Notes: generated by a model not told the origin, from the sequence alone. Shown: positions 18,080 to 29,523, numbered from the stretch's first letter. The stretch is 64,000 nucleotides of DNA from Halopseudomonas maritima (GCF_021545785.1 NZ_CP079801.1:434001-498000); one strand, 5' to 3'. Numbers and translations are program-made.

Positions 18080-18095
18080 ACACACTATCTTGTGT
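18080..18095 (+). promoter_or_regulatory. NrdR box 1 upstream of nrdA
   Basis: ACACACTATCTTGTGT agrees with the NrdR box consensus (ACAC-W-ATATAT-W-GTGT) in about 14 of 16 positions and is itself nearly palindromic. NrdR represses ribonucleotide reductase genes in response to the ATP/dATP state. Confidence 0.75.
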
Positions 18096-18208
18096 CGAAC
18101 TCGATGCCAATCACCACATATTGATCAATTTATCGACACCGCCACGCACAAAAATTGATCAACCAGGCACCGCAAAAGAGCACTAGCGCCCCTCACCAGG
18201 CGCAAAAC

Positions 18209-18224
18209 GAACAGTATCTTGTGT
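18209..18224 (+). promoter_or_regulatory. NrdR box 2 upstream of nrdA
   Basis: GAACAGTATCTTGTGT shares the right half TATCTTGTGT with box 1 and fits the NrdR consensus in about 12 of 16 positions. It ends 23 bp before the nrdA start, just before the AAAGGAG ribosome-binding site. The 129-bp spacing from box 1 is much larger than the usual roughly 30 bp of paired boxes. Confidence 0.6.
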
Positions 18225-18247
18225 CCACGACCACAAAGGAGTTTGTC

Positions 18248-21130
<2,883 letters not shown>

Positions 21131-21380
21131 AAGCTGGCTGAAAGCTGGAGGCTAGAAGCTGGAAGCAGTTCGCGGCATCGCCCGTAGCTGCTTCCAGATC
21201 ACCTTCAGCAACAGCGCTCAGACCGCAGAAAACACAGCGTCATTCCCGCGAAGGCGGGAATCCAGAAAAGCCCAATAGCCGCGCCGAGCAAGTCTCAAGC
21301 AGCACTCGCCGCCGCCATACAGAACAACCTCCAGCTTCAAGCCTCCAGCTTCAAGCTGTCGACCAAAGGGAGACCCCACC
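21131..21380. repeat. Intergenic inverted repeats between nrdA and nrdB
   Basis: The spacer starts with repeated AAGCTGGAGGCT / GAAGCTGGAAG motifs and ends with their inverse (CCTCCAGCTTCAAG, twice). It can therefore fold into one long stem with unequal arms. In the middle, ATTCCCGC-GAAG-GCGGGAAT (21242-21261) is a perfect 8-bp stem of a repeat type common in several Gram-negative genera. It may tune the nrdA:nrdB ratio or be a selfish element. Confidence 0.65.
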
Positions 21381-22631
21381 ATGCTCAGCTGGGACGAATT
21401 CGATAGCGAAGACACCACCCCTGCCACCAAGCCTGCGCAGGCCAAGCCGGCCGCGCCGGTTGCCGACGATCCGGCGATGGAAAACGTCGCTGAAAGCTCG
21501 GTAGAAGATGCGCGCCAGGTCAGCGCCGATGACTCCGCCGCCATTGCTCGCGCCAAGGCCGCGCTGGACGAACTGGACATTCAGGAAGGCCTGGATGATC
21601 TGGAAGGCTCCGCTGCCCGCGTGCAGGTGGGCGACAAGCAGATGATCAATGCCCGCGCCGACCTTAACCAGCTCGTACCCTTCAAATACGAGTGGGCCTG
21701 GCAGAAATACCTCGACGGCTGCGCCAACCACTGGATGCCGCAAGAGGTCAACATGACCGCCGACATCGCCCTGTGGAAAAGCGCCGACGGCCTGACCGAA
21801 GACGAACGCCGCATCGTCAAGCGCAACCTGGGCTTCTTCTCCACCGCCGACAGCCTGGTTGCCAACAACCTGGTACTGGCCGTGTACCGCCTGATCACCA
21901 ACCCCGAGTGCCGCCAGTACATCCTGCGTCAGGCCTTCGAAGAGGCGATCCACACCCACGCCTACCAGTACTGCATCGAGTCTCTGGGCATGGATGAAGG
22001 CGAGATCTTCAACATGTACCACGAGATCCCGAGCGTCGCGAAGAAAGCCTCCTGGGGTCTCAAGTACACCCGCTCGATCTCCGACCCGCAGTTCAACACC
22101 GGCACGCCTGAAACCGACCGCCAGTTCCTGCGCAACCTGATTGCCTACTACTGCGTACTGGAAGGCATCTTCTTCTACTGCGGCTTCACCCAGATCCTGT
22201 CCATGGGTCGCCGCAACAAGATGACCGGCACCGCCGAGCAGTTCCAGTACATCCTGCGTGACGAGTCCATGCACCTGAACTTCGGCATCGACGTGATCAA
22301 CCAGATCAAGATCGAAAACCCGCACCTGTGGGATGCCGCCATGAAGGATGAAGCGACGCAGATGATCCTGCAGGGCACCCAGCTGGAAATCGAATACGCC
22401 CGCGACACCATGCCCCGCGGCGTACTCGGCATGAACGCGGCGATGATGGAGGACTACCTCAAGTTCATCGCCAACCGTCGCCTGACCCAGATCGGCCTGA
22501 AAGAGGAATACCCGGGTGCCACCAACCCCTTCCCCTGGATGAGCGAGATCATGGATCTGAAGAAAGAGAAAAACTTCTTCGAGACCCGCGTAATCGAGTA
22601 TCAAACTGGCGGTGCGCTGACCTGGGATTGA
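21381..22631 (+). CDS. nrdB: Class Ia ribonucleoside-diphosphate reductase, beta subunit
   Basis: 416 residues. It holds the di-iron centre and tyrosyl radical for NrdA. The signature EEAIHTHAYQYCIES gives the iron-ligand Glu and His and the radical Tyr (HxxxY), and RDESMHLNFG gives the later Glu and His ligands. Residues 1-75 form an acidic, low-complexity Ala/Glu-rich extension longer than in E. coli NrdB (376 residues). GGGAG precedes the ATG. Confidence 0.96.
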   Translation: MLSWDEFDSEDTTPATKPAQAKPAAPVADDPAMENVAESSVEDARQVSADDSAAIARAKAALDELDIQEGLDDLEGSAARVQVGDKQMINARADLNQLVPFKYEWAWQKYLDGCANHWMPQEVNMTADIALWKSADGLTEDERRIVKRNLGFFSTADSLVANNLVLAVYRLITNPECRQYILRQAFEEAIHTHAYQYCIESLGMDEGEIFNMYHEIPSVAKKASWGLKYTRSISDPQFNTGTPETDRQFLRNLIAYYCVLEGIFFYCGFTQILSMGRRNKMTGTAEQFQYILRDESMHLNFGIDVINQIKIENPHLWDAAMKDEATQMILQGTQLEIEYARDTMPRGVLGMNAAMMEDYLKFIANRRLTQIGLKEEYPGATNPFPWMSEIMDLKKEKNFFETRVIEYQTGGALTWD

Positions 22632-22675
22632 AACCCGCCTCAGCGCAGCACTGATTGACGAACACAGGTGTGGTA

Positions 22676-22701
22676 GGCCAAGCGCGCAACGCGTCTTGGC
22701 C
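22676..22701 (+). terminator. Hairpin downstream of nrdB
   Basis: GGCCAAG and CTTGGCC form a perfect 7-bp stem, with further GC pairing inside, 45 bp after the nrdB stop. There is no T-run, so function as a terminator is uncertain. Confidence 0.4.
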
Positions 22702-22928
22702 TCCCCCTGACGCTGCAGGCCTGACTTGGCAACAGCGCCGTACCACAACGCTCAGCCAGTATTCGTGCCACACGGCAACGGCGTATCGCACCGTCATCGA
22801 GAAACACCGGCTTAGCGGCACCTCCCCCGTCAATCAGTGATGCCTTGTACTCTCCGACTCTCGCCCCCCCCAGCCTTGGCAATCAGCCCCCCGTACGACG
22901 CCCCTCAACGATCAAGCTGTAGCGCAGC

Positions 22929-22975
22929 TGAAACACAAATCGCGCCACACGCGCCTTTGTTTCAACTCTGAGACA
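22929..22975 (+). promoter_or_regulatory. Candidate upstream activator sites for the fap promoter
   Basis: TGAAACA (22929-22935) and its inverse TGTTTCA (22958-22964) stand 22 bp apart. The latter is also half of a near-palindrome TGTTTCA-N4-TGAGACA (22958-22975). They lie about 160-200 bp upstream of the -24/-12 element, where sigma-54 enhancers normally lie. The binding protein is unknown; the VpsR-like activator is the obvious candidate. The rest of the 22.63-23.19 kb gap shows no gene. Confidence 0.35.
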
Positions 22976-23099
22976 CCTTCGCCGCAGGACATACACCTGC
23001 ACCCCGCATGGGTTTGGCGGCCACTCCCACCTCCTCTGGCCCGCCTGGCTGTCTCTTCAAATTAACACCGCCACCGTCTCCCCTTGAGCAAAAACAAAG

Positions 23100-23112
23100 C
23101 AAGCCATTGATT
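23100..23112 (+). promoter_or_regulatory. IHF binding site at the fap promoter
   Basis: CAAGCCATTGATT is a full match to the IHF core read on this strand (YAA-N4-TTGATW) and is followed by an AT-rich run. It begins 32 bp before the GG of the -24 element, a typical place for IHF to bend DNA at sigma-54 promoters. Confidence 0.65.
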
Positions 23113-23129
23113 TTAAATAATAAATTTTA

Positions 23130-23146
23130 TTGGCACAGACTGTGCT
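23130..23146 (+). promoter_or_regulatory. Sigma-54 (-24/-12) promoter of the fap operon
   Basis: TTGGCAC-AGACT-GTGCT has the invariant GG-N10-GC spacing and a perfect TTGGCAC -24 element; the -12 element deviates by one base (GTGCT for TTGCT). The fapA start lies 47 bp downstream. Confidence 0.7.
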
Positions 23147-23192
23147 CTGGTATCCATACAAAGAATGCGTATGGTGGATCAGGAGCACTGTC

Positions 23193-23651
23193 ATGGACAG
23201 ATCGGTATGGATCAGCACCACCGTTGGCCTACTCGCCATGGCGCAGGCGATGGCGTTTCAAGCCGCACAGGCTGCCGATGGCGATATCATCATCCAGCGT
23301 CAAGTTCAGTCACGCATAGCCACCCGCGCTCCCCTGCTCCCAGACCCCAACCCCGAGATAGTCAACCCTGGCACTGATGCACGTCGCATGGCCGCCGAAA
23401 TGAGCGACGCCGACTTCGCCAATGTCGCCAGCGGCGCAGCACTACGCGGTCACTATGTCGAGAGCCAGATCACGCAAGGCTTGGTACCCAACCACTCTGG
23501 CAGCGTCCTGGCGGGTCCCCAATCGGGCACACAAACTGTCGGCGGCGGCGGCGGTGGTGGCGGCGCGGTGTCCGGGCCTGCCATCTCGGGGACCATCAAT
23601 CAGAGCATCAAGCAGGGGCTTGGTCCACTTAACGCGATCGGGAGTAAGTGA
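23193..23651 (+). CDS. fapA: Functional amyloid operon protein FapA
   Basis: 152 residues with a signal peptide (cleavage near AQAAD). The mature part is low in complexity with a Gly run (GGGGGGGG near 125) and ends GTINQSIKQGLGPLNAIGSK. FapA is a small periplasmic or fibre-associated protein that influences the FapB:FapC make-up of Pseudomonas amyloid. Sequence conservation is weak; identification rests mainly on position as first gene of a complete fap operon. The ATG at 23193 follows AGGAG. It is separated from fapB by only 2 bp. Confidence 0.7.
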   Translation: MDRSVWISTTVGLLAMAQAMAFQAAQAADGDIIIQRQVQSRIATRAPLLPDPNPEIVNPGTDARRMAAEMSDADFANVASGAALRGHYVESQITQGLVPNHSGSVLAGPQSGTQTVGGGGGGGGAVSGPAISGTINQSIKQGLGPLNAIGSK

Positions 23652-23653
23652 CC

Positions 23654-24238
23654 ATGTGCTCCAGACCGATGCTCTGCTGTCTGTTGGTGCTCGCCAGCCC
23701 TGCACTATTGGCCGATCAGGTGCGCCAGGAAACACAGGCCACCATCACCGACAGCGCAGCGAATTACCTGGGCAACCTGAGTGTCAATCAGGCCGCCGGC
23801 ACCGCTCACCAGCAAATTAATAGTCGCGCCATAGCAGCTGGCGACAGCAGCACTACCAATACCCGCATCACCCAAGTACGCGCCAGTCTGCCCGCATCGG
23901 CAACCGGCTCGGACGCGGTGGCGCGTATTCAAGGGGCTTCCTTCAGTAAAGGGAGTGGCATTCTGGGGCTCAACCAGAGTGCTGGAGCCGGTAACCAACA
24001 CAGCAATGTGGTGGGTATATCGCTCAATAGCACACCGGACAGCCTGGATGACACCGTGCTTTCCCAAAGCGCGGCCCCTACATCAGTCTCCGGAGCAGTT
24101 GCACCGCCTAGCGGTGAGCGCATCGCCGATATTGACGATCGTGCGTTTGCCGACTCACGCGGCGTGGTGCAACTGAACCAGAGTGCCGGGGTTGGCAACA
24201 GCAGTGCCAACAACCTCAGCATCAGGGTCGCGGATTGA
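23654..24238 (+). CDS. fapB: Minor amyloid / nucleator FapB
   Basis: 194 residues with a signal peptide ending SPALLA. The mature protein has amyloid-type repeats rich in Asn, Gln, Ser and Ala: LNQSAGAGNQHSN and LNQSAGVGNSSANN are two clear copies, with an earlier VNQAAGTAHQQIN. FapB is thought to nucleate FapC fibres outside the outer membrane. The ATG at 23654 is used because GGAG lies at the right distance; a GTG two codons earlier overlaps the fapA stop. Confidence 0.82.
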   Translation: MCSRPMLCCLLVLASPALLADQVRQETQATITDSAANYLGNLSVNQAAGTAHQQINSRAIAAGDSSTTNTRITQVRASLPASATGSDAVARIQGASFSKGSGILGLNQSAGAGNQHSNVVGISLNSTPDSLDDTVLSQSAAPTSVSGAVAPPSGERIADIDDRAFADSRGVVQLNQSAGVGNSSANNLSIRVAD

Positions 24239-24287
24239 CCCTGAAATATGCAAAAACGCTAAACACTCTTGTGTAAGGAGATTTACC

Positions 24288-25139
24288 ATGAAAACCGAAA
24301 TGATCCTGAAGCCTGTGGCCTTCGCCATTGCAGTGGCTCTTTCTGGAAGCGTTATGGCTGGGGGGGGCGGACACTCGGGCAGCTCGAGCAGCAGTGGTGC
24401 GTCGGCGACTGTCAATGATGTCCAAGACAACCAGTACAACGACGTAGACAACGAGTCGACCATCAACGGCGCCAGCGTTTCAGGCTCGCTGAACGGGTCG
24501 TCCGGCAATGTCGGCGCCAACGTCGCTGCCGGTGACAATAACCAGCAGGCCAATGCCGCTGCCATTGCAACCTCCGACGCCTTCTTCGTCTTCGGCGTGG
24601 GCGCAGGCCTTGAAGCCAGCGCGAGTGTCAATGTGAAGCAGTACAACGCCAACAACGAGGTCTCTAACGAGGGCACCCAGAACAGCGCAAGCCTGGTCAA
24701 CTCCGGCAGAAACGTCAGCGGCAACACTGGTATCAACATCGCCGCCGGCACCTCCAACCAGCAGAAGAACGACCTGGCCATTGCCTCCTCGGAGACAGCT
24801 TTCACCGCCAGCGCGTCGGTTGATATGGAGCAATTCTCCAACAACAACTACACCGACAACGCTGTGGGCGATCTCTACGAGCTGGGCGAAGCAGATGAAG
24901 GGGCCTCCGGCCTGGGTGAGACCAGCGGACAAACCTTGTCGTTCTTCATCCCGCCGTGGGGTGGTGGTGGCAGCGACGACGATCCGCAAACTCCGGTGGT
25001 CAACAACGCCAGCATGTCCAACTCGCTCAACGGGGCATCCGGCAACGTAGGTGTGAACATTGCAGCTGGCTCCGGCAACCAACAGGCAAACAGCCTGGCC
25101 ATTGCCCGCGGCTGCAGCGCTTGCGTACCTGACCTGTAA
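24288..25139 (+). CDS. fapC: Major functional amyloid subunit FapC
   Basis: 283 residues with a signal peptide ending VMAGGGG. Three imperfect repeats carry the pattern SGNVGxNxAAGxxNQQ, at about residues 60-95, 125-160 and 240-275, separated by two linkers (the second holds a GlyGlyGlyGly-SerAspAspAsp patch). The protein ends with the conserved CxxC (CSAC) of FapC. It is the main fibre component of the biofilm amyloid. A strong AAGGAG stands before the ATG, stronger than at fapA or fapB, as expected for the major subunit. Confidence 0.9.
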   Translation: MKTEMILKPVAFAIAVALSGSVMAGGGGHSGSSSSSGASATVNDVQDNQYNDVDNESTINGASVSGSLNGSSGNVGANVAAGDNNQQANAAAIATSDAFFVFGVGAGLEASASVNVKQYNANNEVSNEGTQNSASLVNSGRNVSGNTGINIAAGTSNQQKNDLAIASSETAFTASASVDMEQFSNNNYTDNAVGDLYELGEADEGASGLGETSGQTLSFFIPPWGGGGSDDDPQTPVVNNASMSNSLNGASGNVGVNIAAGSGNQQANSLAIARGCSACVPDL

Positions 25140-25200
25140 AGCACTGCCAAAAGGCATTGGGCCGGTCCAAGACCGGCCCAATTGCTTGGAGGAGATTTCC

Positions 25201-25890
25201 ATGTCCCCTTGGCTCATCTGGTTTTCAGCCGTGCTCATGTCTGCCTCAGTGATAACCCAGGCTGCAGAGATCGGCATACCTGCCTTACCCAACGGGACGC
25301 TGATCTACAAGCCGGTTGTCAGCATGCAAGAACGGCGCTTCCAGAATCTGGTTGAGCAGCGTACCGACTTCAGCTGTGGTGCGGCCGCCTTGGGCACCAT
25401 TCTCAACGCCGCCTACGGCTGGGACCTGGAAGAAGAAGACGTCATTCGGGGCATGCTGGTGAACGCGTCCCCTGACCTGGTTCGCACCCAGGGCTTTTCC
25501 ATGCTGGACATGAAGCGCTACGCCGAAACACTCGGCCTGCGGGCACGCGGATATCGCATAAGCGCAGACAAACTGCCAGAGCTCAGAGTGCCCACCGTCG
25601 TCCTGCTTGATGTCCGCGGCTACAAGCACTTCGTAGTATTACAACGGGTTTTCGGTGGTTTCGCCTATGTTGGCGATCCTGCATTGGGTCACAAGAAACT
25701 GCCGCTGGAAGAGTTCGCCGCCGGCTGGAATGGCATTGTCTTTGCCCTGATTGGCCCAGGATACGACCGCAACAACGTGCTGCTTTCCCCCCCCGAACAA
25801 CTGACCGCCAAGCACCGAATAGACAGTTTCAGCCCACTTGAGGATGCAGAACTAATGGAGTTCGGCTTCATTCAAAGCGATTTTTTCTAG
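25201..25890 (+). CDS. fapD: C39-type peptidase FapD
   Basis: 229 residues with a signal peptide (MSPWLIWFSAVLMSASVITQ). Peptidase C39 signature residues: Cys in TDFSCGAAALGTILN, His in GYKHFVVLQ and Asp in VGDPALGHKK. FapD is a periplasmic cysteine-protease-like protein needed for Fap export or maturation. GGAGGAG precedes the ATG. It is part of the six-gene operon. Confidence 0.88.
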   Translation: MSPWLIWFSAVLMSASVITQAAEIGIPALPNGTLIYKPVVSMQERRFQNLVEQRTDFSCGAAALGTILNAAYGWDLEEEDVIRGMLVNASPDLVRTQGFSMLDMKRYAETLGLRARGYRISADKLPELRVPTVVLLDVRGYKHFVVLQRVFGGFAYVGDPALGHKKLPLEEFAAGWNGIVFALIGPGYDRNNVLLSPPEQLTAKHRIDSFSPLEDAELMEFGFIQSDFF

Positions 25891-25914
25891 CCATGAATGG
25901 GGAGGCTCCGGGAG

Positions 25915-26652
25915 ATGAACATGAACGCTAAATACCGGTATGTCACCGCATTGATGCTAGTGTGCACTGCTGCACCCGCGGCCAGCCTGTTCAGCCCGGC
26001 GGAGGTGAGTGACACCGAGCTCGCCCAGCTCCGAGGTCGCTACGTCTTGCCCGACCGGATCATCAGTTTTGGCGTGGTCATGAACTCATCCTGGCAAGCC
26101 TCATCGGGCCAGGTCATCGGTGCTCAGGTTTCTCTGAACATCGCTCAGGGACAGTCCCAGCCCAACCTCAGCATCAGCATGATCGACCAAACCGGCTCGG
26201 CAGGAGGGCTGAGCACCGGCACCGGCCAGGTCATCGGCGGTGCGGGCCTGGATAGCGTTCAAGGCGTGGTACAAAGCGTGCGCACTGCCGGAGACTTCAA
26301 CACGGGGCGCAACGATCTGAGCATTGACATCAGTTACGGCGCGGCGCCAGCAGGTACTGGTGTTGGCGGTTCCTTCAGCGGCCCTCAGTCCTTCAGCAAC
26401 GGCGCCGGGAGCGTTCAGGTGGGCGCGGTGAATGGCGGGCTGCAGATCGCCCTACAGGCAGCCAATGGTCAAGGAACCAGTCTGCAGCAAATAGGGGGCG
26501 GCTCGATTGCGCAGCAGGCGAACATCGGCGGCACCCTGAATGAGGTACGCAACCTGGCCACCCTGAGCGTCGCGCTGCGCAGCCCGCTCAACAACCTCAA
26601 CCTGGTCAGTTGCCTGGAGCAACTCAAAGGCCTGAAACAAAACGGTCTTTGA
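25915..26652 (+). CDS. fapE: Fap fibre-associated protein FapE
   Basis: 245 residues, with a signal peptide (ALMLVCTAAPAASLF) and a mature part rich in Gly, Ser, Gln and Asn. It ends NLVSCLEQLKGLKQNGL, giving a single C-terminal cysteine. FapE is a minor component found with Fap fibres. Starts at 25915 and 25921 both have a GGAG or GGGAG at fair distance; I took 25915. Confidence 0.82.
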   Translation: MNMNAKYRYVTALMLVCTAAPAASLFSPAEVSDTELAQLRGRYVLPDRIISFGVVMNSSWQASSGQVIGAQVSLNIAQGQSQPNLSISMIDQTGSAGGLSTGTGQVIGGAGLDSVQGVVQSVRTAGDFNTGRNDLSIDISYGAAPAGTGVGGSFSGPQSFSNGAGSVQVGAVNGGLQIALQAANGQGTSLQQIGGGSIAQQANIGGTLNEVRNLATLSVALRSPLNNLNLVSCLEQLKGLKQNGL

Positions 26653-26689
26653 ACTACGCTTACTAAAAAATAGAACAAAGAGGTTCGCC

Positions 26690-27943
26690 ATGCGTCAGTT
26701 GCCCCCCGCTGTTCTGAGTTCGCTGGCTGCACTCATGCTGTTCCCAACAGCCACCCACGCACAGCAACAGCCAGCGGAGGTCAGAGACCTGCAGGCGGAA
26801 CTGCAAATGCTGAAACAGCGCTACGAGGCACAGCAAAACGCCTTGATGATTCTGGAGCAACGCTTGCGCCAGATGGAAGCCAGAGGCAGCACTTCAGCCT
26901 CGCCGACGCAGCAGGTTGCTCGCGCCAGCGATCAGCCACAGGGCACTGGCAGCGGCTATGGCTCTGAACTCAAGGACAGCTCCCGCCCGCCGGACAGCGT
27001 ACAGAACCTGTACTCCGAAGCCAGCGGCTTTTTTGGCGGCGGCAGATTCAGCATCGAGCCGGGCATCACCTATACCTACTATGATTCAAGGCAACTGTTT
27101 CTCAACGGTTTTCTGGCGCTGGACGCCATCTTCCTGGGCAATCTGGGGATTGACCAGATCAATTCCGACACCCTCACCTTCGACCTGACGGCGCGCTACA
27201 ACTGGGGTGATCGCTGGCAGCTGGACGTCAATGCGCCCTGGATATACCGCCAAACCGACTACCAGTCGGCCGGCGCTGGCGGGGCGAGCAACCAGATCAG
27301 CGAGGCCACCGTTACCCGCGACCCGCGCCTGGGCGACATCAGCGCCGGGATTTCATACAAGTTTCTTGACGAGGCACCCGGCAGACCCGACGCCGTCGTG
27401 AGCCTGCGTGTAAAAGGCCCGACGGGCGAACACCCCTACGGCATCAAGGTTGATCCAGTGCCTGGCAACAACAACCTGAACATTCCCGAAAGCCTGCCAA
27501 CCGGCAATGGCATCTGGTCGGTCACCCCCGGCATTGCACTGATCAAGACGCTGGACCCGGCCGTGGTCTTCGGCAACCTGTCGTACACCTATAACTTTGA
27601 AGAGGATTTCAACGACATCAGCGCCCAACGGGGCGCAAAGGTACCGGGCACGGTTGATCTTGGGGACTGGTTCCAGTTTGGCCTGGGCGTGGCCTTTGCC
27701 TTGAACGAAAAAGCGAGTCTGTCCATGTCGTTTTCAGAGCTGATCAGCCGAGAAACACGTATCCGTCCTCGCGGCCAATCGTGGCAAACCGTCTCGGGCA
27801 GCGATGCCAACGCGGCTTACTTCAACATTGGCATGACCTACGCGGCCAACCGCGATTTCACCATCGTCCCCAACCTGTCAATTGGCCTGACACCGGACGC
27901 ACCCGACTTTTCCTTCAGCCTGAAGTTTCCCTATTACTTCTAG
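26690..27943 (+). CDS. fapF: Outer-membrane Fap secretion pore FapF
   Basis: 417 residues. A signal peptide ends near THAQQ, followed by a coiled coil (about 25-65, VRDLQAELQMLKQRYEAQQN), a Ser/Gly linker, and a C-terminal beta-barrel of alternating strands from about 105, ending with aromatic Phe (SLKFPYYF). FapF is the trimeric outer-membrane channel that exports FapB, FapC and FapE, gated by its N-terminal coiled coil. It is the last gene of the operon, 48 bp from the stop of the convergent activator gene. Confidence 0.9.
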   Translation: MRQLPPAVLSSLAALMLFPTATHAQQQPAEVRDLQAELQMLKQRYEAQQNALMILEQRLRQMEARGSTSASPTQQVARASDQPQGTGSGYGSELKDSSRPPDSVQNLYSEASGFFGGGRFSIEPGITYTYYDSRQLFLNGFLALDAIFLGNLGIDQINSDTLTFDLTARYNWGDRWQLDVNAPWIYRQTDYQSAGAGGASNQISEATVTRDPRLGDISAGISYKFLDEAPGRPDAVVSLRVKGPTGEHPYGIKVDPVPGNNNLNIPESLPTGNGIWSVTPGIALIKTLDPAVVFGNLSYTYNFEEDFNDISAQRGAKVPGTVDLGDWFQFGLGVAFALNEKASLSMSFSELISRETRIRPRGQSWQTVSGSDANAAYFNIGMTYAANRDFTIVPNLSIGLTPDAPDFSFSLKFPYYF

Positions 27944-27990
27944 GCAGGCGCCGGGATAACAACAAGGCCGCCTAAACAGCAACCGGACAG

Positions 27991-29328
27991 CTACAGCATC
28001 CGATGCTTGTGCAGCAGTCGGTAGAGTGTCGGCCTGGATACACCCAGCGCCTTGGCCGCATCACTCATGCTGCGTGTTTGCGTGGCCATCACATCCTCCA
28101 GCGCCTGCCGCTCGGCGCGCCCCAGATAGTCTTTCAGCGAGCCAAAACAGGTGGTTGCCAGCGCACCTTCGGACTCCAGGCCCAGGTCGACCGGTTGCAG
28201 CTGTCTGCCCTCAGCCAGAGCCTGCGCCCGCCGCACCCGGTTAGCAAGTTCGCGGACATTACCTGGCCAGTCGTGAGCAGCCATGGTGGCAATCGCCGCG
28301 CTACTGAACCCTTTGGGACGACGCCCAATCTCGTCAGCGTAGTAATCCGAAAAGTACTGAGCCAGCAACGCGATGTCGCCCTTCTGCTCTCGCAGGGGCG
28401 TCGTTTCCAGGTCCATGACGTTAAGCCGGTAATACAGATCCTCTCGAAACCGCCCCTCACTAACAGCACGCTCCAGGTCGATATGGGTCGCGGCAATCAC
28501 CCGGACATTGAGCTCGATGGGCGAGGAACCGCCGACTCGCTCGATCGTCTTTTCCTGAAGAAAGCGCAGCAGATTAACCTGCATCGCAAGCGGCAAGTCA
28601 CCTACTTCATCAAGAAAAAGCGTTCCGTCATCAGCTGCCTCGATCCGTCCGATCTTGCGCTGATGGGCGCCGGTAAAAGCGCCCTTTTCGTGCCCGAACA
28701 GCTCGGACTGGATCAAGTGCTCAGGGATCGCCCCGCAGTTGATGGCGACAAAAGGCATCGCGTTGCGGCGAGACTGCTCATGCAGCGCCCTGGCAATCAG
28801 CTCTTTCCCGGTGCCGCTCTCGCCCAGAACCAGAACAGTCGACTCCGTCACGGCGAGTTTGCTAATGCGTTTGCGCAACGACTCAATTTGCGGGCTTTGC
28901 CCCACCAAACGGTCGCGGTGGGATCGGGAAGGCATCCGCCCCCGGTGCCCTCGCAGGTGCGCCATGCCAAAGGCACGCCCAAGCACACATTTAAGGCGAA
29001 AAAAATCCAGCGGCAACGTGTGATAGTCAAAAAACCACCCGCCAATAAAATCCCGGGCGTTCTTGTCGTGTAACGTCTCACTATTTACAACAGCGATCCA
29101 CTCGCTACCGCTGTCTGCAATCAGTCGTTTGATTGATTCGAGACTGCTCAACTGATGGGCGTGCAGACGCAAGATCCCCACGTCAAACTGCTGGAGGTGG
29201 GCTTCAGCCAGCCCACACACACTCATCTGCCAGACATCGCCCAACGCGGAAAACAAATCCGCACACCCACCGCAGGGATCAACCACAAGAAGGCGACGGT
29301 TACCTGTGCCTTGCTCAAACCTGCTCAT
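27991..29328 (-). CDS. Sigma-54-dependent activator, VpsR-like
   Basis: 445 residues. The N-terminal 130 residues look like the VpsR-type degenerate receiver (GGWFFDYHTLPLDFFRL) and not a classical phosphorylatable one. The AAA+ domain is complete: GESGTGKE (Walker A), GAFTGA (the sigma-54 contact loop, intact), GTLFLDEVGD (Walker B). A Fis-type helix-turn-helix ends the protein (MSDAAKALGVSRPTLYRLL). VpsR of Vibrio binds cyclic di-GMP and drives matrix genes. The gene faces the fap operon tail to tail, and its likely target is the sigma-54 fap promoter (inference). Confidence 0.85.
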   Translation of the reverse strand: MSRFEQGTGNRRLLVVDPCGGCADLFSALGDVWQMSVCGLAEAHLQQFDVGILRLHAHQLSSLESIKRLIADSGSEWIAVVNSETLHDKNARDFIGGWFFDYHTLPLDFFRLKCVLGRAFGMAHLRGHRGRMPSRSHRDRLVGQSPQIESLRKRISKLAVTESTVLVLGESGTGKELIARALHEQSRRNAMPFVAINCGAIPEHLIQSELFGHEKGAFTGAHQRKIGRIEAADDGTLFLDEVGDLPLAMQVNLLRFLQEKTIERVGGSSPIELNVRVIAATHIDLERAVSEGRFREDLYYRLNVMDLETTPLREQKGDIALLAQYFSDYYADEIGRRPKGFSSAAIATMAAHDWPGNVRELANRVRRAQALAEGRQLQPVDLGLESEGALATTCFGSLKDYLGRAERQALEDVMATQTRSMSDAAKALGVSRPTLYRLLHKHRML

Positions 29329-29374
29329 TCCACTCTCACTTCACCGGAGAAACGATGCGACGGCTTGTCGCACA

Positions 29375-29393
29375 CTGATACGGTGATTATCAG
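29375..29393. promoter_or_regulatory. Palindrome upstream of the VpsR-like gene
   Basis: CTGATA-N7-TATCAG is a perfect 6+6 inverted repeat 47 bp before the activator's start. It may be an operator for this gene; no known regulator was assigned. Confidence 0.3.
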
Positions 29394-29523
29394 CATGGAG
29401 CAAATTCAGTCAGAGTTCAGCACCATTGGTCGGACAGGCTGCAGGTTGCTGTCATACCCGCGCGGCGCAAATACCACTGCGCCCGGTCAGCACCCAATGC
29501 TACCGTGCGGCGGCCTCGGCCAA

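Noticed and set aside
18130..18138. TTATCGACA, one mismatch to a DnaA box
   Set aside because: A single imperfect 9-mer upstream of nrdA is expected by chance; nrd genes can be DnaA-controlled in E. coli, but there is no cluster here.
18121..18162. Two TTGATCAA palindromes as FNR/Anr sites
   Set aside because: The Anr/FNR consensus needs TTGAT-N4-ATCAA; these lack the N4 spacer. Kept only as a note in the NrdR finding.
21351..22748. 465-codon open frame antisense to nrdB
   Set aside because: Shadow of nrdB codon pattern; no signal, domain or start site.
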